Positions 1 to 8,946 of a DNA stretch of 64,000 bases are shown here, piece after piece. A program made the translations under genes and the position numbers. The notes below the pieces were generated by a model. The model saw only the letters and a list, made by a program, of their open reading frames with translations. It was not told where the DNA came from and searched no databases. Numbering within the stretch: the first letter of the stretch is position 1; every line of letters begins with the position of its first letter. Source of the DNA: Alphaproteobacteria bacterium (GTDB taxonomy: Bacteria > Pseudomonadota > Alphaproteobacteria > Micavibrionales > Micavibrionaceae); the NCBI GenBank assembly GCA_023384135.1, contig JAHDXS010000001.1, positions 806,001 through 870,000 on the forward strand, in the 5' to 3' direction.

Positions 1-58
1 GCTCGCGGGAGATCAGAGCAAGGGCGAGAGAGATGGACGGCTGCGCGCTCACGCGCAT
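1..58 (-). CDS. 5' end of an unidentified gene, cut by the window edge
   Basis: An ATG (minus strand, bases 56-58) follows the stop of the DUF6884-like gene by 13 bases and opens a frame that runs off the left edge. Only 19 codons are visible, beginning MRVSAQPSISLALALISRE. A GAGG at the preceding stop could be a ribosome site. Same strand and close spacing suggest it continues the operon. Too little is present to name it. Confidence 0.3.
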   Translation of the reverse strand, partial: MRVSAQPSISLALALISRE

Positions 59-71
59 CGAGGCTGAAACC

Positions 72-728
72 TCAGGCGGCGAAGAATGCACCGTCCAGAA
101 AGGCGTTCACCGCTTCATAGTGCCAGTTGGTGCGCGTGCGCGTGTGATACCGGACGAACCGGACCCCGTGCGCTTGCGGCTCGTTGGCCGCATTGAAGAC
201 GGCGATCCGCCGCCCCGGATAATCTGATGTCAGGTGGCAGAACAATGGCAGGTAGTCCTTGCCACCGAAAAAGGCGACAGGTTCATCATCCCGCCCTTCG
301 GGCATGTTGAAATCCGAATAGGCGTCGCTCGGCCTGCGGCGCTTGAACGGCTCCGCCTGCGCCGAGAAGGTGATGTCGTAAAGGGGCGTGAGGGCATCCG
401 CGCGGAGCAGGCCCCAGCCCGCCGAGAGAATGAAGATTTTGGCTTCACCGAACCGCTCGACGAGCTTGCCATAGGCCGGGTGGCGGTAGAGCCGCCAGGC
501 CGGCAACAACCCGAGCGGATTGTTCCCCGGCTGCGCATTCAGGCGGCGCATGATTTCGCGCCCGCTCAAGCCGTCTTCCGCCACATCGTCGGGGCGCGCA
601 TACACAACATCCGGGCGCACCGGCGCGCGGGCCGGATCGGCCACAAACAGGACGGGCGTTCCCGCGCTCGTCTTGAGCATCCCGGCCTCCGGGTTCTTGC
701 TCGCCGCGCATTGAATGACGATCTTCAT
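72..728 (-). CDS. DUF6884/YaaA-like protein
   Basis: A 218-residue soluble protein. It opens with a beta strand and a CAASK motif (MKIVIQCAASKNPEAG), then has a central ILSAGWGLL segment. Both are typical of DUF6884-like proteins related to the peroxide-stress protein YaaA, where a Cys-x-x-x-K loop and an SAG(W/Y)G loop shape a nucleic-acid-linked pocket. The biochemical role in this branch is unknown. Its start overlaps the stop of the upstream GIY-YIG-like gene by 4 bp (ATGA), so the two are probably translated together. Family assignment is by motif only. Confidence 0.6.
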   Translation of the reverse strand: MKIVIQCAASKNPEAGMLKTSAGTPVLFVADPARAPVRPDVVYARPDDVAEDGLSGREIMRRLNAQPGNNPLGLLPAWRLYRHPAYGKLVERFGEAKIFILSAGWGLLRADALTPLYDITFSAQAEPFKRRRPSDAYSDFNMPEGRDDEPVAFFGGKDYLPLFCHLTSDYPGRRIAVFNAANEPQAHGVRFVRYHTRTRTNWHYEAVNAFLDGAFFAA

Positions 729-1465
729 GACCGGCGTTCCGTTGCGCGGATCAGCGATTCAAGCGTTTCGAGAAACGCCAGATCGTAGGTCTCGTCCACA
801 TGGTTCTGATTCCAGAGATGCGAGGACCGCACCCGGTCGCGCGGACAGCGAAACCCGAGCCAGCCTGTTGACGCGGGATCGAGCGGCGTCTTGCCCGCAT
901 TGCTCAGGAGCGCAATCGCGTTGCGCTCGATGATCCCGCGCAGGCTCTGCGGTCCAGAATCATCGCCTACAGGCAGAAAGAAAAACGGCATCTGGCCGAT
1001 GACGGCGCTCACGCGTGATTCCCACTCGCGCTCGGCCTCGCGGATAGTGCGGGCGGCATTGCTTCCCTGCCCCCAGGTCGCGCAGAGCGCCGGGTCGTCC
1101 GCGAGAAGCGCCGCGCCGACGAGAAGCCGAAAGATCGAACCGCGATGATTGCCGCCGCCGGACAGCGCTTGTCCCTTGTGTTGTGCAAGGCGCTTCCACA
1201 AGGTCGTGCGCGAACCGTCTTTGAGGGCATGGGTGCCAACCCGCACGATGCGCAGACCCTCGCCGCTGCCTTGCCGGACCTCACCCGGTTCCATGAAGAA
1301 ATAGACGCCGCGCTGTGGCCACTCCATCCGGCCTGAACATGCGGCCAGAGTGCGCGGCCCGCCCGTGCGCCGGGCGAGGTCGTCGAGGAGCGCATAGAAG
1401 CGCCGCAGGTCGGCCAGACGCTGCGCGGCGGGTTGGGGTGAGAGTATCGAGTCGGCGGTCAGCAT
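725..1465 (-). CDS. GIY-YIG-like nuclease-fold protein
   Basis: 246 residues. The central part has the order expected of a GIY-YIG core: GVYFF strand, VRVGTHA strand in place of YIG, then LWKRLAQHKG with the helix arginine and histidine, and further along GNHRGSIFR. Glutamates and an asparagine follow (WESRV, IIERNAIALLSN). GIY-YIG enzymes nick or cleave DNA; whether this divergent copy is active cannot be told. It overlaps the DUF6884-like gene by 4 bp, so the pair is likely a functional unit. It lies at the end of the island backbone block after DUF2958 and parB. Confidence 0.55.
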   Translation of the reverse strand: MLTADSILSPQPAAQRLADLRRFYALLDDLARRTGGPRTLAACSGRMEWPQRGVYFFMEPGEVRQGSGEGLRIVRVGTHALKDGSRTTLWKRLAQHKGQALSGGGNHRGSIFRLLVGAALLADDPALCATWGQGSNAARTIREAEREWESRVSAVIGQMPFFFLPVGDDSGPQSLRGIIERNAIALLSNAGKTPLDPASTGWLGFRCPRDRVRSSHLWNQNHVDETYDLAFLETLESLIRATERRS

Positions 1466-1576
1466 TCTTTATGGATAACGGCAAGCGCCCGCCGATGCAA
1501 GACTGCAACACTTGAAACAGGAACGCCCTCCGTCCGGAACCGGGCGGAGGGCCAGCAGCAGATCATGGCTTGCGGA

Positions 1577-1936
1577 TCACGCCTTGATGTGTCCGGCGAT
1601 CCGCGCCTCGTCGGCATAAGCCGAGAGCGGCTTGCGGCCCGTGAAGTGCAGGTCGCGCTCCACGGGGAGGCCGAGACGCCCGCGTAAGCTTTCGATCTCC
1701 GAGAGACGGACGCTGCCCATCTCCGGGGTGCCGAAGCCGAGATCGCAGAGGCCGAAGGCGATGTCGTTGTCTTCGGGTTCGAGTTCGGAGAGGAGCCAGG
1801 TGCAGGCCCCATCGGGCGTGAAGAGTTTCACCACCGGGCGATGGTCGATGGTGTCCAGCCCGTCCATCTGGCGCTGCGCGTTGATCTGGCCGTTCTTGAG
1901 CAGTTGCGCGTGCTGGTCTTTGGTCAGAAGTTTCAT
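1577..1936 (-). CDS. DUF2958 domain protein
   Basis: 119 residues from an ATG at 1934-1936 preceded by AGGAGA at good spacing; a longer in-frame reading upstream lacks a ribosome site. The sequence shows the DUF2958 pattern (MKLLTKDQHAQLLKNG, then VKLFTPDGACTWLLSELEPED, then FGLCDLGFGTPEMGSV). DUF2958 proteins are small accessory proteins common on alphaproteobacterial plasmids and integrative elements beside ParB, and their function is not established. Here it lies downstream of the broken parB, which fits an element backbone. Confidence 0.8.
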   Translation of the reverse strand: MKLLTKDQHAQLLKNGQINAQRQMDGLDTIDHRPVVKLFTPDGACTWLLSELEPEDNDIAFGLCDLGFGTPEMGSVRLSEIESLRGRLGLPVERDLHFTGRKPLSAYADEARIAGHIKA

Positions 1937-2236
1937 GAGAAGTCTCCTTTTGGGTTGCGGTTTTGACGCGAACCCAAGGAGCCGCGCGACCAAGGCGGCA
2001 GCGCACCCCGGACTTGCTCCGGGGGAAACGGGCAACACGGGAACGAACGTGAACGGAGCGGGCCGCCCGTTGCGCTGTCCGCCGCGCGCGGCTATCAAGG
2101 GGAGCCAAAAACAAAACCGCACCGGAAGGAGACAGTGAAACCGGACGTGATCCAAAGAACCGCGAACAAGGAAAAGGCCGGACAACGCAAAGCGTCCGGC
2201 GGGTTGTCTCCGCCGGACGCTGGTGGTTAAGGAGAA
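1937..2236. other. gap between parB and DUF2958
   Basis: 300 bases with no gene I can support. It is GC-rich and holds the strong hairpin at 2189-2220 just after the parB stop, then the 5' region of the DUF2958 gene with its AGGAGA site. No clear promoter is seen. Confidence 0.5.
2187..2221 (-). terminator. strong hairpin after parB
   Basis: A near-perfect 12-bp stem (AGCGTCCGGCGG with its complement) and a 7-base loop lie 16 bases beyond the parB stop codon. There is no run of T on either strand, so this may be an mRNA-end stabiliser or a Rho-type stop rather than a classic intrinsic terminator. Confidence 0.45.
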
Positions 2237-3410
2237 TTACGCCGCTTCGCGCACAGGCTCGTCCTCGAACGCCTCGTTCTCCGGCACATCGCCTTCGTCT
2301 TCGGCGAGGTCTTCGGACTCGATGGTGTCCTCGTCCGGCTTGTCGGAACGCTCCCTCGCATCGGGATCAACGGCGGGGAAGCGCATCGCCTCGGGCAGCC
2401 AGTCCAGCGCTTTACGCTGTTCCGGTGTCGGGGCAACGGCTTGCCGTGCGTTGCGGTCATGGAAGAGGATCGTATCGACCAGCTCCGACTTCTTATAGGA
2501 CGCAAGCCCGCTGCGTCCCTCCGCCGCGCCGTTCGCCTTGGCGATCTCCAGAAGCTGCTCCCTACTCCGGCGCGAGAGGAACGCCCGGTCCGGCGTCCAG
2601 TGGTTTCGCATGTCCGCCTTGAGGTCCCGCGCCACGCGGTTGAAGAAGCTGTCATGGATATCCAGCCGTTCGCAATCCGACTGACCGAAGGTGAGCGACA
2701 CGATCAGCGTATGGAGTTCATCCAACTCGTGATCGCTCAGCATCTTCACGGCCAGATACAGGCTTGCACGGCTGGGGGATATATATGGAGTCAGCGCCTT
2801 CCACCCGCATTCACCCTCGGCGGCTTCAAAGCCGAGCCTCTGCGCCATGAGGCGGGCTTGCGCGTCCAGAACCTCGAAGGGCTTCTGGCGCTCCGTCTGC
2901 TTGGCGGCGTCCGCATAGGCTTCATGCGGCTTGAGATTGTCGAGCAGGATCACGGCGGCGACTTCCTTCGCCGTGCGTGGGGACGAAAGAAGCAATTCAC
3001 CGACAGCCGCGCTCTTGCAATGACCGATGATCCGGCGCAGCGGCGTGGTGTAGAAGGCTTTCATCTTCGGTGGGGCGATGGGGTTCTCGGCCAGAGCCTC
3101 CGCCGTGTCCTTATCAACTTCGACCTTCATCAGCCCATCGCGCAGTTCAACGATCCCGCGCGGATTGATATTGATCAGAACGCCGCCGGGTTCGCCCTCG
3201 GGCGCGTCTTGATATTGCCATCGCGGGACGCGCCAGCCTTCCGTGACCTCGACCCATGCAGCGGTGTTTCCGTAATACGCTGCCAGTTCGGTTACGGCCT
3301 CCTTCTGCAAGGCGATGAATTGCGGAAGGTCATCGAAGTAGCTGGTTTCCCCTTCGGCAAAGAGGTCGGTGGTGATCGTGCCGCAATAGCGTTCCAGCGC
3401 GAAGATCGCA
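2237..3410 (-). pseudogene. parB: 3' part of parB, cut off by an IS21 element
   Basis: This is the C-terminal two thirds of a ParB/RepB-type partition or nucleoid-binding protein. In frame from the IS junction it reads ADAIFALERY, TITTDLFAEGE and so on, and ends in an acidic tail (about 60 residues rich in E and D). The N-terminal part lies at 6146-6774 on the other side of the insertion. Joining 6774-6146 to 3410-2237 gives 1803 bp, exactly 601 codons including the stop, so the only lesion is the IS. A TTG at 3310 could start a truncated product, but I see no good reason to think it is made. ParB-like proteins of this type are standard in alphaproteobacterial integrative elements. Confidence 0.85.
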
Positions 3411-3415
3411 TCGGC
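3411..3415. repeat. target-site duplication, left copy
   Basis: TCGGC directly left of the IS21 end; the identical 5 bases occur at 6146-6150 on the right. Four to eight base duplications are usual for IS21-family insertions. One copy is needed to restore the parB frame. Confidence 0.85.
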
Positions 3416-3492
3416 TGCGCATTCCGGCCAAGGCGGACAGTGGTTCCGGTGATGGCGGACACTGTCGGAGCGTAGCGACGCAAGCGGGCGGA

Positions 3493-4257
3493 TTATTTAT
3501 CAGACTGTCCGCCATGCTTCAAGGCGGCCTGCTCTTTGCGCATGGATTCCTTCGACGAGAGCTCGATGCGATGCGCACTGTGAACGAGCCGATCGAGGAT
3601 CGCATCGGCGATGCGCCCGCCACCCAGATACTCATGCCAGTCGGTGATTGGTAGCTGCGAGGTGACCAGCGTGGCGCCGCTGCCGTAGCGTTCTTCAAGG
3701 GCTTCCAGCAGGTCTTGTTTTTCGACCTCGGCGAGGACGGCGAGACCGAGGTCGTCGATCACGAGGAGCGCAATTTTCGCCAAGCGTTTGAGCAGCCGGT
3801 CGTAGGTGCCCTGCGCTCGCGCCTGCACGAACTGGGCGAGCAGCGTCGGCAGACGGACGTACTGCACGCTGAAGCCGCCGCGGCAGGCGTTCTGACCGAG
3901 CGCCTGGGCGAGATAGCTTTTGCCGGCGCCGCTGGGTCCGGTGATGAGCACGGACTGATGAGCAGTGACCCAGCGGTTCTGCGCGAGTTCCAGCAGCTGC
4001 GCTTTACGCAGGCCCCGCGGCGTTCGATAGTCGATATTCTCGATAGCCGCGTCGTGCGCTTTGAACTTCGCGACCTTCAGGCGTGCGGTCAGCTTACGGT
4101 TTTCGCGATAGAGCCATTCGTCGTCGACGAGGAGCCCCATGAACTCCTCCTTGCTCAAGCTCTGGTGGTCGATGCGGGCGAGACGGTCCTTGAGGGCATG
4201 GGCCATGCCGTAGAGCTTCATGTCGATGAGTTTGTCGTGGGTCTGTTCGAGCAACAT
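3493..4257 (-). CDS. istB: IS21-family helper ATPase IstB
   Basis: 254 residues, usual for IstB. It is an AAA+ ATPase that assembles on DNA and activates the IstA transposase at the target. A Walker A motif (GPSGAGKSY, residues 107-115), a Walker B (ALLVIDDLG, about 165-173) and a C-terminal arginine-containing sensor region are visible. It follows istA after 87 bases on the same strand, the standard order. No truncation or frameshift is seen. Confidence 0.95.
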   Translation of the reverse strand: MLLEQTHDKLIDMKLYGMAHALKDRLARIDHQSLSKEEFMGLLVDDEWLYRENRKLTARLKVAKFKAHDAAIENIDYRTPRGLRKAQLLELAQNRWVTAHQSVLITGPSGAGKSYLAQALGQNACRGGFSVQYVRLPTLLAQFVQARAQGTYDRLLKRLAKIALLVIDDLGLAVLAEVEKQDLLEALEERYGSGATLVTSQLPITDWHEYLGGGRIADAILDRLVHSAHRIELSSKESMRKEQAALKHGGQSDK

Positions 4258-4344
4258 GTGTCGGTTCTCCTGTCGGTTAGGGTCAATGGGGGAAGTGCGG
4301 GGGCGCCACGGTCGTGGCGATCCGTCAGCGCCGTCTTCAGTCGT

Positions 4345-5883
4345 TCAGTGGTAGTAGCCGGGGCCGCGCACGTTGGCCGCGCCGAGGTGCTCGGTGCCGC
4401 CTGGTGCCGATTCCCGCAGCGGTGTCGACTCCATGCGCTGCTTGAGCATGGTCTTGAGCGTCTTGTAGCTCGGCGAATGGATCTGGAAAGCCTTCTCGCA
4501 GGCACGTTCGAGTCGCACCGTGCCGTGCTTGTCGGCGAGGCGCAGGATGCCGAGCGCAGAGCGGTAGCCCTGCTCGGGATGCGGCTTGTGGCGGATGACG
4601 TACTCGACCAGCGCAGCGGTGTGGGGACCGATGGTCTCGGCCCAGTGGATGAGGCGTGACGGTGTCCACTCGAGGTGCGCGCGATGCGAGGCCGGGCGGT
4701 GTTCCGGGTTCGTGGTATAGGCGTACTTGACGAAGCTCCGGGGGTGGCTCGCGATGCGCTTGCCTTTATGCAGCAGCTCGACCGTGCGGTGCGACGCCCG
4801 GCACCACAGCTGCTCGCCGATCAGCGTGTAAGGGACGCTGTAGTAATGATCGTCAAAGCTGATGTGATAGTCGATGTTGACCTTCACCTGTTTCCAGTCG
4901 GCGTACTCGTAGGGCACCGGCGGCAAGGGCTTCAGCGCCGGCCGGTCGAGTCGCTCGTAGAGCTCGCGCCGGGACGCTTTGACGTGGCGCATCTGGCGTT
5001 CGTTGAGTTTGACGAGCAGCTCGGCGATCGCGGCATTGAGCTCGGCAAGCGAGTAGAACGTGCGGTGCCGGAGGACGGCGAGGATCCACCTTTGTGCGAC
5101 CAACACCGCGGCCTCGACCTTCGCTTTATCGCGTGGCTTGCGCACACGCGCCGGGATCACACAGGTGCCGTAATGCCTGGCGAGATCGCGGTATGAGGGA
5201 TTGAGCTCGGCTTCGTAGCGATCGGCGGCGCTTACGCCCGCGCGTAAATTGTCGGGCACCGTCAGCGCGCTCACGCCCTGATAGAACTCGTACATGCGCA
5301 CGTGGCAATCGAGCCAGGTCGGGAGTGCCTGCGTGCGGGTCGCCAGCGCGAAGGTATACGAGCTCGCGCCGAGCGCTGCGACGAACAATTGCGTCGGTAC
5401 CGATTCGCCGGTCACCGGATCGGTGAAGGCGATCCCATCGCAGAAGTCGACGAAGGTCTTCTCGCCGGCGCGGTGCTGCTGACGAAGCACGACGGAGAGC
5501 TTCTTCTCGAAGCGCCGGTAGCGCTCGGCGAACTGGGAGTACTGATAGCCGTCGGGATGTTCGGCTTTGTACTCCGTCCACAGCAGCATCAGCGTGATCT
5601 GGTGGTCGCGCCGCGCCAGCTCCTCGCGCACCCGGCGCCAGTCCGGCACCGGCCGCGGCGGCCGGGCGACCGGCGGCGTCACCGCACCGGGGTAGAGCCG
5701 AGCCTCGAGTTCGGCTTCGTCGAGCGCGTCGATGCTCTCCCAGCGCGTCAGCCCGGCCGCGTTCGCTCGTTGTAGGCATTCCGCCACTGCGGTCTTGCTG
5801 CAGCCGACGGCGCGGCTGAGCCGCCGGCAGCTGGTCAGCCCGCCGAGCCGATGCAGGCGGAGTATGTCTTTGATTTTATGCAT
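4345..5883 (-). CDS. istA: IS21-family transposase IstA
   Basis: 512 residues from the ATG at 5881-5883 (MHKIKDILRL), which begins at the helix-turn-helix as IstA proteins do; a longer reading to 6084 would run into the end repeats. Domains in order: N-terminal helix-turn-helix (about 10-45), an integrase-type DDE core with probable Asp146 (FVDFCDG), Asp211 (VPDN) and Glu257 (DKAKVEAAV), and a C-terminal beta-barrel Mu-like region. It cuts and joins the element ends. Intact. Confidence 0.94.
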   Translation of the reverse strand: MHKIKDILRLHRLGGLTSCRRLSRAVGCSKTAVAECLQRANAAGLTRWESIDALDEAELEARLYPGAVTPPVARPPRPVPDWRRVREELARRDHQITLMLLWTEYKAEHPDGYQYSQFAERYRRFEKKLSVVLRQQHRAGEKTFVDFCDGIAFTDPVTGESVPTQLFVAALGASSYTFALATRTQALPTWLDCHVRMYEFYQGVSALTVPDNLRAGVSAADRYEAELNPSYRDLARHYGTCVIPARVRKPRDKAKVEAAVLVAQRWILAVLRHRTFYSLAELNAAIAELLVKLNERQMRHVKASRRELYERLDRPALKPLPPVPYEYADWKQVKVNIDYHISFDDHYYSVPYTLIGEQLWCRASHRTVELLHKGKRIASHPRSFVKYAYTTNPEHRPASHRAHLEWTPSRLIHWAETIGPHTAALVEYVIRHKPHPEQGYRSALGILRLADKHGTVRLERACEKAFQIHSPSYKTLKTMLKQRMESTPLRESAPGGTEHLGAANVRGPGYYH

Positions 5884-5984
5884 CGCAAGCCTCTGCTGGG
5901 CCACCGTCTCGCTCCCGGTCAAAAGGGGCGCAGCGTGGCGTTGAAAAGGGCTTGCGTCGAGACGCGCCGAGAGCCGGGGCGCGA

Positions 5985-6145
5985 GCAGCAGTGCTAAGGC
6001 GGACAGCGTTCCGAAATCATGGCGGACACCATTCCGCGACTTCGGTGCAAGTGTCCGCCTTCCGGCCGGAACACTGTCCGTCATGTCACCGGAACGGTGT
6101 CCGCCATCAAATCGGAATCGTGTCCGTCATGGGCCGGAACGCGCA
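5985..6145. repeat. IstA-binding iterons at the right IS end
   Basis: Repeated copies of a TTCCG box and a (G/A)CGGACA box occur in both orientations at irregular spacing, ending in the terminal TGCGCGTTCCGGCC. The left end (3416-3470) has the matching but shorter set. This asymmetric multiplicity is normal in IS21 relatives. The region lies upstream of istA and probably also holds its promoter. Confidence 0.7.
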
Positions 6146-6150
6146 TCGGC
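6146..6150. repeat. target-site duplication, right copy
   Basis: TCGGC adjoining the right IS21 end, identical to 3411-3415. Confidence 0.85.
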
Positions 6151-6774
6151 CACGCACGGGCGTTCATCCAGCACGATGCTGCGGATATCCGCAGGGCTGC
6201 ATACATCGCGCCCGCGTTCGATCTCTTGCAGGATATCCTGCTGCATATCATCGGGTGCAAGGGTCATCGCCTCAGCTTGAGCCAGAGAGATGGCCTTGGC
6301 CTCAAGCGCCGCGCGAGCCTCTTTGCAGAGCGCGTTCAGGGCCAGACGCCGCTTAATGGTGGTGGCCGACAATCCGGTCTGGGCCGCAAGGTCATCGAGC
6401 TTTTCCCCGTCCTTGACCAGCTTGGTCAGGGCGGCGGTCTGCTCCAACGGCGTGAGGTCGGCCCGCTGCAAGTTCTCGACGGTAGCGAGGCGCAGCGAGT
6501 CATCCTTGGAAATGCTAGCCCGGACTTCCACAGGAACGGTGAAGCCTTCCGGCAGTTCGCCGCGTTCTTCCAGAAGCTTCAAGGCTCGGTAACGGCGCTC
6601 CCCGCTGATGATCGCAAAGCTCTTGCCGCGCGAGGGCCGCACGACGAGGTTCTGCAACAGTCCATCGCTACGGATGCTGGCGGCCAGTCCTTCAAGGCTG
6701 GCCACATCGAACAGCTTGCGGGGGTTGCCCTTGGAAGGAACGAGTTGAGAGAGGGATATGGTTTGAATGGTCAT
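6146..6774 (-). pseudogene. parB: 5' part of parB, cut off by an IS21 element
   Basis: Starts at the ATG at 6772-6774 (MTIQTISLSQLVPSKGNPRK) behind a GGAAAGGA ribosome site. It contains the ParB N-terminal nuclease-like fold with ISGERRYRALKLL (the GERR-type CTP-binding motif), VENLQRADLTPLEQ, and a helix-turn-helix (LAAQTGLSATTIKRRLAL). After the target duplication the frame runs into the IS and stops at a TGA at 6127. The C-terminal half is at 2237-3410. The protein would normally bind parS-like sites and spread on DNA. Confidence 0.88.
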
Positions 6775-6870
6775 GACAAAATCCTTTCCGTCATGGAGGT
6801 TCACGCGACCCACGACCTTCGCGGGCCTTGCCCCGCCGTACAAAACTCATTCCACTAAAAAATGGATTGA

Positions 6871-6890
6871 CGGGGTGCGCATGCACCCCG
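6871..6890. repeat. hairpin upstream of parB
   Basis: CGGGGTGC and its exact complement GCACCCCG are separated by GCAT, about 100 bases upstream of the parB start. It could be an operator or parS-like site for ParB itself, or an RNA hairpin. The rest of 6775-7049 is GC-rich and has no gene that I can support. Confidence 0.4.
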
Positions 6891-7049
6891 GACGGGGAGC
6901 CACAAACAAAGCGGGAGGAATCGGTCAAGGCCGGACCGCGCCGGGGGTGGTGCGGCCGCAGCCGAAGGCGAGGCACGGCCCCGCGCAGGGACGCCCCAAA
7001 GGGCTTGGCCTTGACGGAGGGCCGAAGGGGCCAGGAACTCGTGATTAGG

Positions 7050-8885
7050 TCAGCCGGGCAGCGGCGCGGTCTTCCAAATATCCTTGGCAAGCGCGATCAG
7101 GAGATCATGCCGGTCGTCTATCGACTTCGCGTTCCAGTCAGAGAACGACTGGAGCTTTTCATTGATGCGCGTAATGGATGAATTCTTTCCCACAGGGGTC
7201 AACTCAACGAGGCTGCGCGTGAAGTACGTGTTGCTCTTCTTGTATTCCGGCGTCTTCAACGCGTAGAAGTCGTTGCTCGCAACAATGTTGATCGGCTTTT
7301 CGAGCAAGGTGAGATTCCCGAGCCTGTTCTTGTAGTTCTCATAGTCCGCGCCTTTCGTGTCGGCCGCCCACTTCGCCAGCAAGTCCTGCTCGGGGTTGTC
7401 GGGAAGGATGTGCTCGATTTCGAGCTTGAGATACGTGGAGAGCGGCGTATGGGTTCCGTAGGCGGCGTCCACATGCTGCGCGAGCCGCGCCAGGAGATAG
7501 CGGGTCCGGTATTGCTGCATGGAATGCAACGACAGGCGCTTCAAGGCGTCTGTCAGCTCCTGCGCCTTATCGGCCATGCGCTGCTCGAAGCGGTCCGCGA
7601 TGAAGGCGTTCAACGCCTGGCGCTGCTTCGCAGGGTCGGTCGTTCCCGCAATCCCGCGCAGTTCGTCCGCCCACGACGAGAAGTCCCGCTCCAAGTCTTT
7701 CGTCGGCGACTTCGCGAAGATGTAATAGAAGAGGAAGCTTTCAAGCTGCGTGACAAAATGATCGAACAGTGCCTTTGGAAGGTTCGCGGCGGCCAGAAGG
7801 AGAACGTAGTGCAGACTGAATGCGCCGCCCGTCAGGCTCTTGAGGCGACCCATCGCCGTGCTGTCATGTCCGTCATTTCCTTTGCCTTGGGCGAAGGCCA
7901 GGTAGTGCTTGACGTTGGCAATGACTTTCCGGACGAACTCGAAAGGCTTGTTTTTGTAGTCGCACAGGGCCGCGTTGTTCTTATCGACGAACCAGCTATA
8001 GATTTCATCCTCGCGGACCACGGCATCGCCGCGCGCGTTCTTGATGACATAGTTCGCCATCAGAAAGTAGCGGAGGAAGCGGAGCGGCTTTTCGTTGGCC
8101 CCTTCAAGCGGCGCGGTGATCTTCTTCCATTCGTCCTTCAGCTTGATGAACTCATCCTGCCGGACTTGCGTAAACAAGAGGTTCTTGAGCAGGTCCATCG
8201 AATCGAGGCCGACGCCGCGCTCATTGATGGTCTCGAATATTTTGAGCGCGCTGCTGACATCCGTTGATATTTGGATGAACACAACGCTGTTCGCCAGAAA
8301 TCCCCAATACTTCCTGAGTGTCTCTGGCGCGTCGTAGGTGCTGTTGAGATGATCGAAGATCGTTTTGTATGCGGCTATCAGATTCTCCAGCGAACCGAAC
8401 GTCTTGATCCCCGCCGTTTGAAGCGCGTCCCGGAACGCTTGCGGGTCGGGGTCCAACGCAACCAGCTTCTCCATCACTTCACCGGCATTCTCGTAGCGCG
8501 GCTCCAGCTTCAAGCTGGTTTTGGTTTCTCCATTGCGATCCGTATAGCACGTCGAGATTAACCCGCTGACAGTCTGTTGCTGCTTCTCTCCGTGAAAGAG
8601 CTTTCTGAGAGCGCAGAGCAGAAGAAAGAACGTCGTCAGGCGCTGCTGCCCGTCAACGACTTCGTAGTGATTGTTCGGTGTCGTGGGCGACACGAGGACC
8701 GTACCGATAAAGTATTCAAGATCGGTGTCTCCGTCGATTTGCTCGTCAATGTCGTCGAGAAGCTGCTGCACCTCCGTTTCCGTCCAGACATATTCGCGCT
8801 GATAGTCCGGCACGATGTAGAAGCACTCGCGGAACGCTTCCTCGATGCTGTATTTCCGGCCGTCTATTCTTCTGGAGCTGGACAT
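7050..8885 (-). CDS. DUF262/DUF1524 GmrSD-like protein
   Basis: 611 residues. The N-terminal DUF262 domain has VPDYQREYVW (about 25-34) and the signature VVDGQQRLTT (76-85), a ParB-like NTP-using fold. The C-terminal DUF1524 domain has the HNH-type motif IEHILPD (490-496), then NRLGNLTLL (about 520) and NxxxxxF...Y.KSN. This two-domain layout is that of GmrSD-type IV restriction enzymes, which cut modified DNA; related proteins act in BREX- and phosphorothioate-linked defence. It starts 61 bp after the nuclease gene and is the last gene of the minus-strand defence run. It may belong to that system or be a separate unit added at its end. Confidence 0.85.
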   Translation of the reverse strand: MSSSRRIDGRKYSIEEAFRECFYIVPDYQREYVWTETEVQQLLDDIDEQIDGDTDLEYFIGTVLVSPTTPNNHYEVVDGQQRLTTFFLLLCALRKLFHGEKQQQTVSGLISTCYTDRNGETKTSLKLEPRYENAGEVMEKLVALDPDPQAFRDALQTAGIKTFGSLENLIAAYKTIFDHLNSTYDAPETLRKYWGFLANSVVFIQISTDVSSALKIFETINERGVGLDSMDLLKNLLFTQVRQDEFIKLKDEWKKITAPLEGANEKPLRFLRYFLMANYVIKNARGDAVVREDEIYSWFVDKNNAALCDYKNKPFEFVRKVIANVKHYLAFAQGKGNDGHDSTAMGRLKSLTGGAFSLHYVLLLAAANLPKALFDHFVTQLESFLFYYIFAKSPTKDLERDFSSWADELRGIAGTTDPAKQRQALNAFIADRFEQRMADKAQELTDALKRLSLHSMQQYRTRYLLARLAQHVDAAYGTHTPLSTYLKLEIEHILPDNPEQDLLAKWAADTKGADYENYKNRLGNLTLLEKPINIVASNDFYALKTPEYKKSNTYFTRSLVELTPVGKNSSITRINEKLQSFSDWNAKSIDDRHDLLIALAKDIWKTAPLPG

Positions 8886-8946
8886 TGACTTCTCTTTCCT
8901 CTGCTTCGGTGCTCTTGTTGCCTTGCTGCGGTCGAGCAGCAGCTAT

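Larger units (their letters stand above)
3416..6145 (-). mobile_element. IS21-family insertion sequence, complete
   Basis: A 2730-bp element carrying istA and istB on the minus strand. Its two ends begin TGCGC(A/G)TTCCGGCC when read inward. Inside each end are repeated units of the form TTCCG followed by a GCGGACA or ACGGACA box: at least two at the left (3420-3465) and at least four at the right (about 5995-6140), as expected for the multiple transposase sites of IS21 elements. It is flanked by a 5-bp duplication and splits parB. Both transposition genes look intact, so it may be recent and active. Confidence 0.93.

Noticed and set aside
3310..3310. A TTG start giving an intact 357-residue protein in place of the ParB fragment
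   Set aside because: No ribosome site and the missing N-terminus carries the CTP- and DNA-binding parts; a split gene explains the data better.
2441..3475. A 344-codon plus-strand frame opposite the parB 3' part
   Set aside because: It crosses the IS junction at 3416, which no real gene predating the insertion would do, and has no ribosome site.
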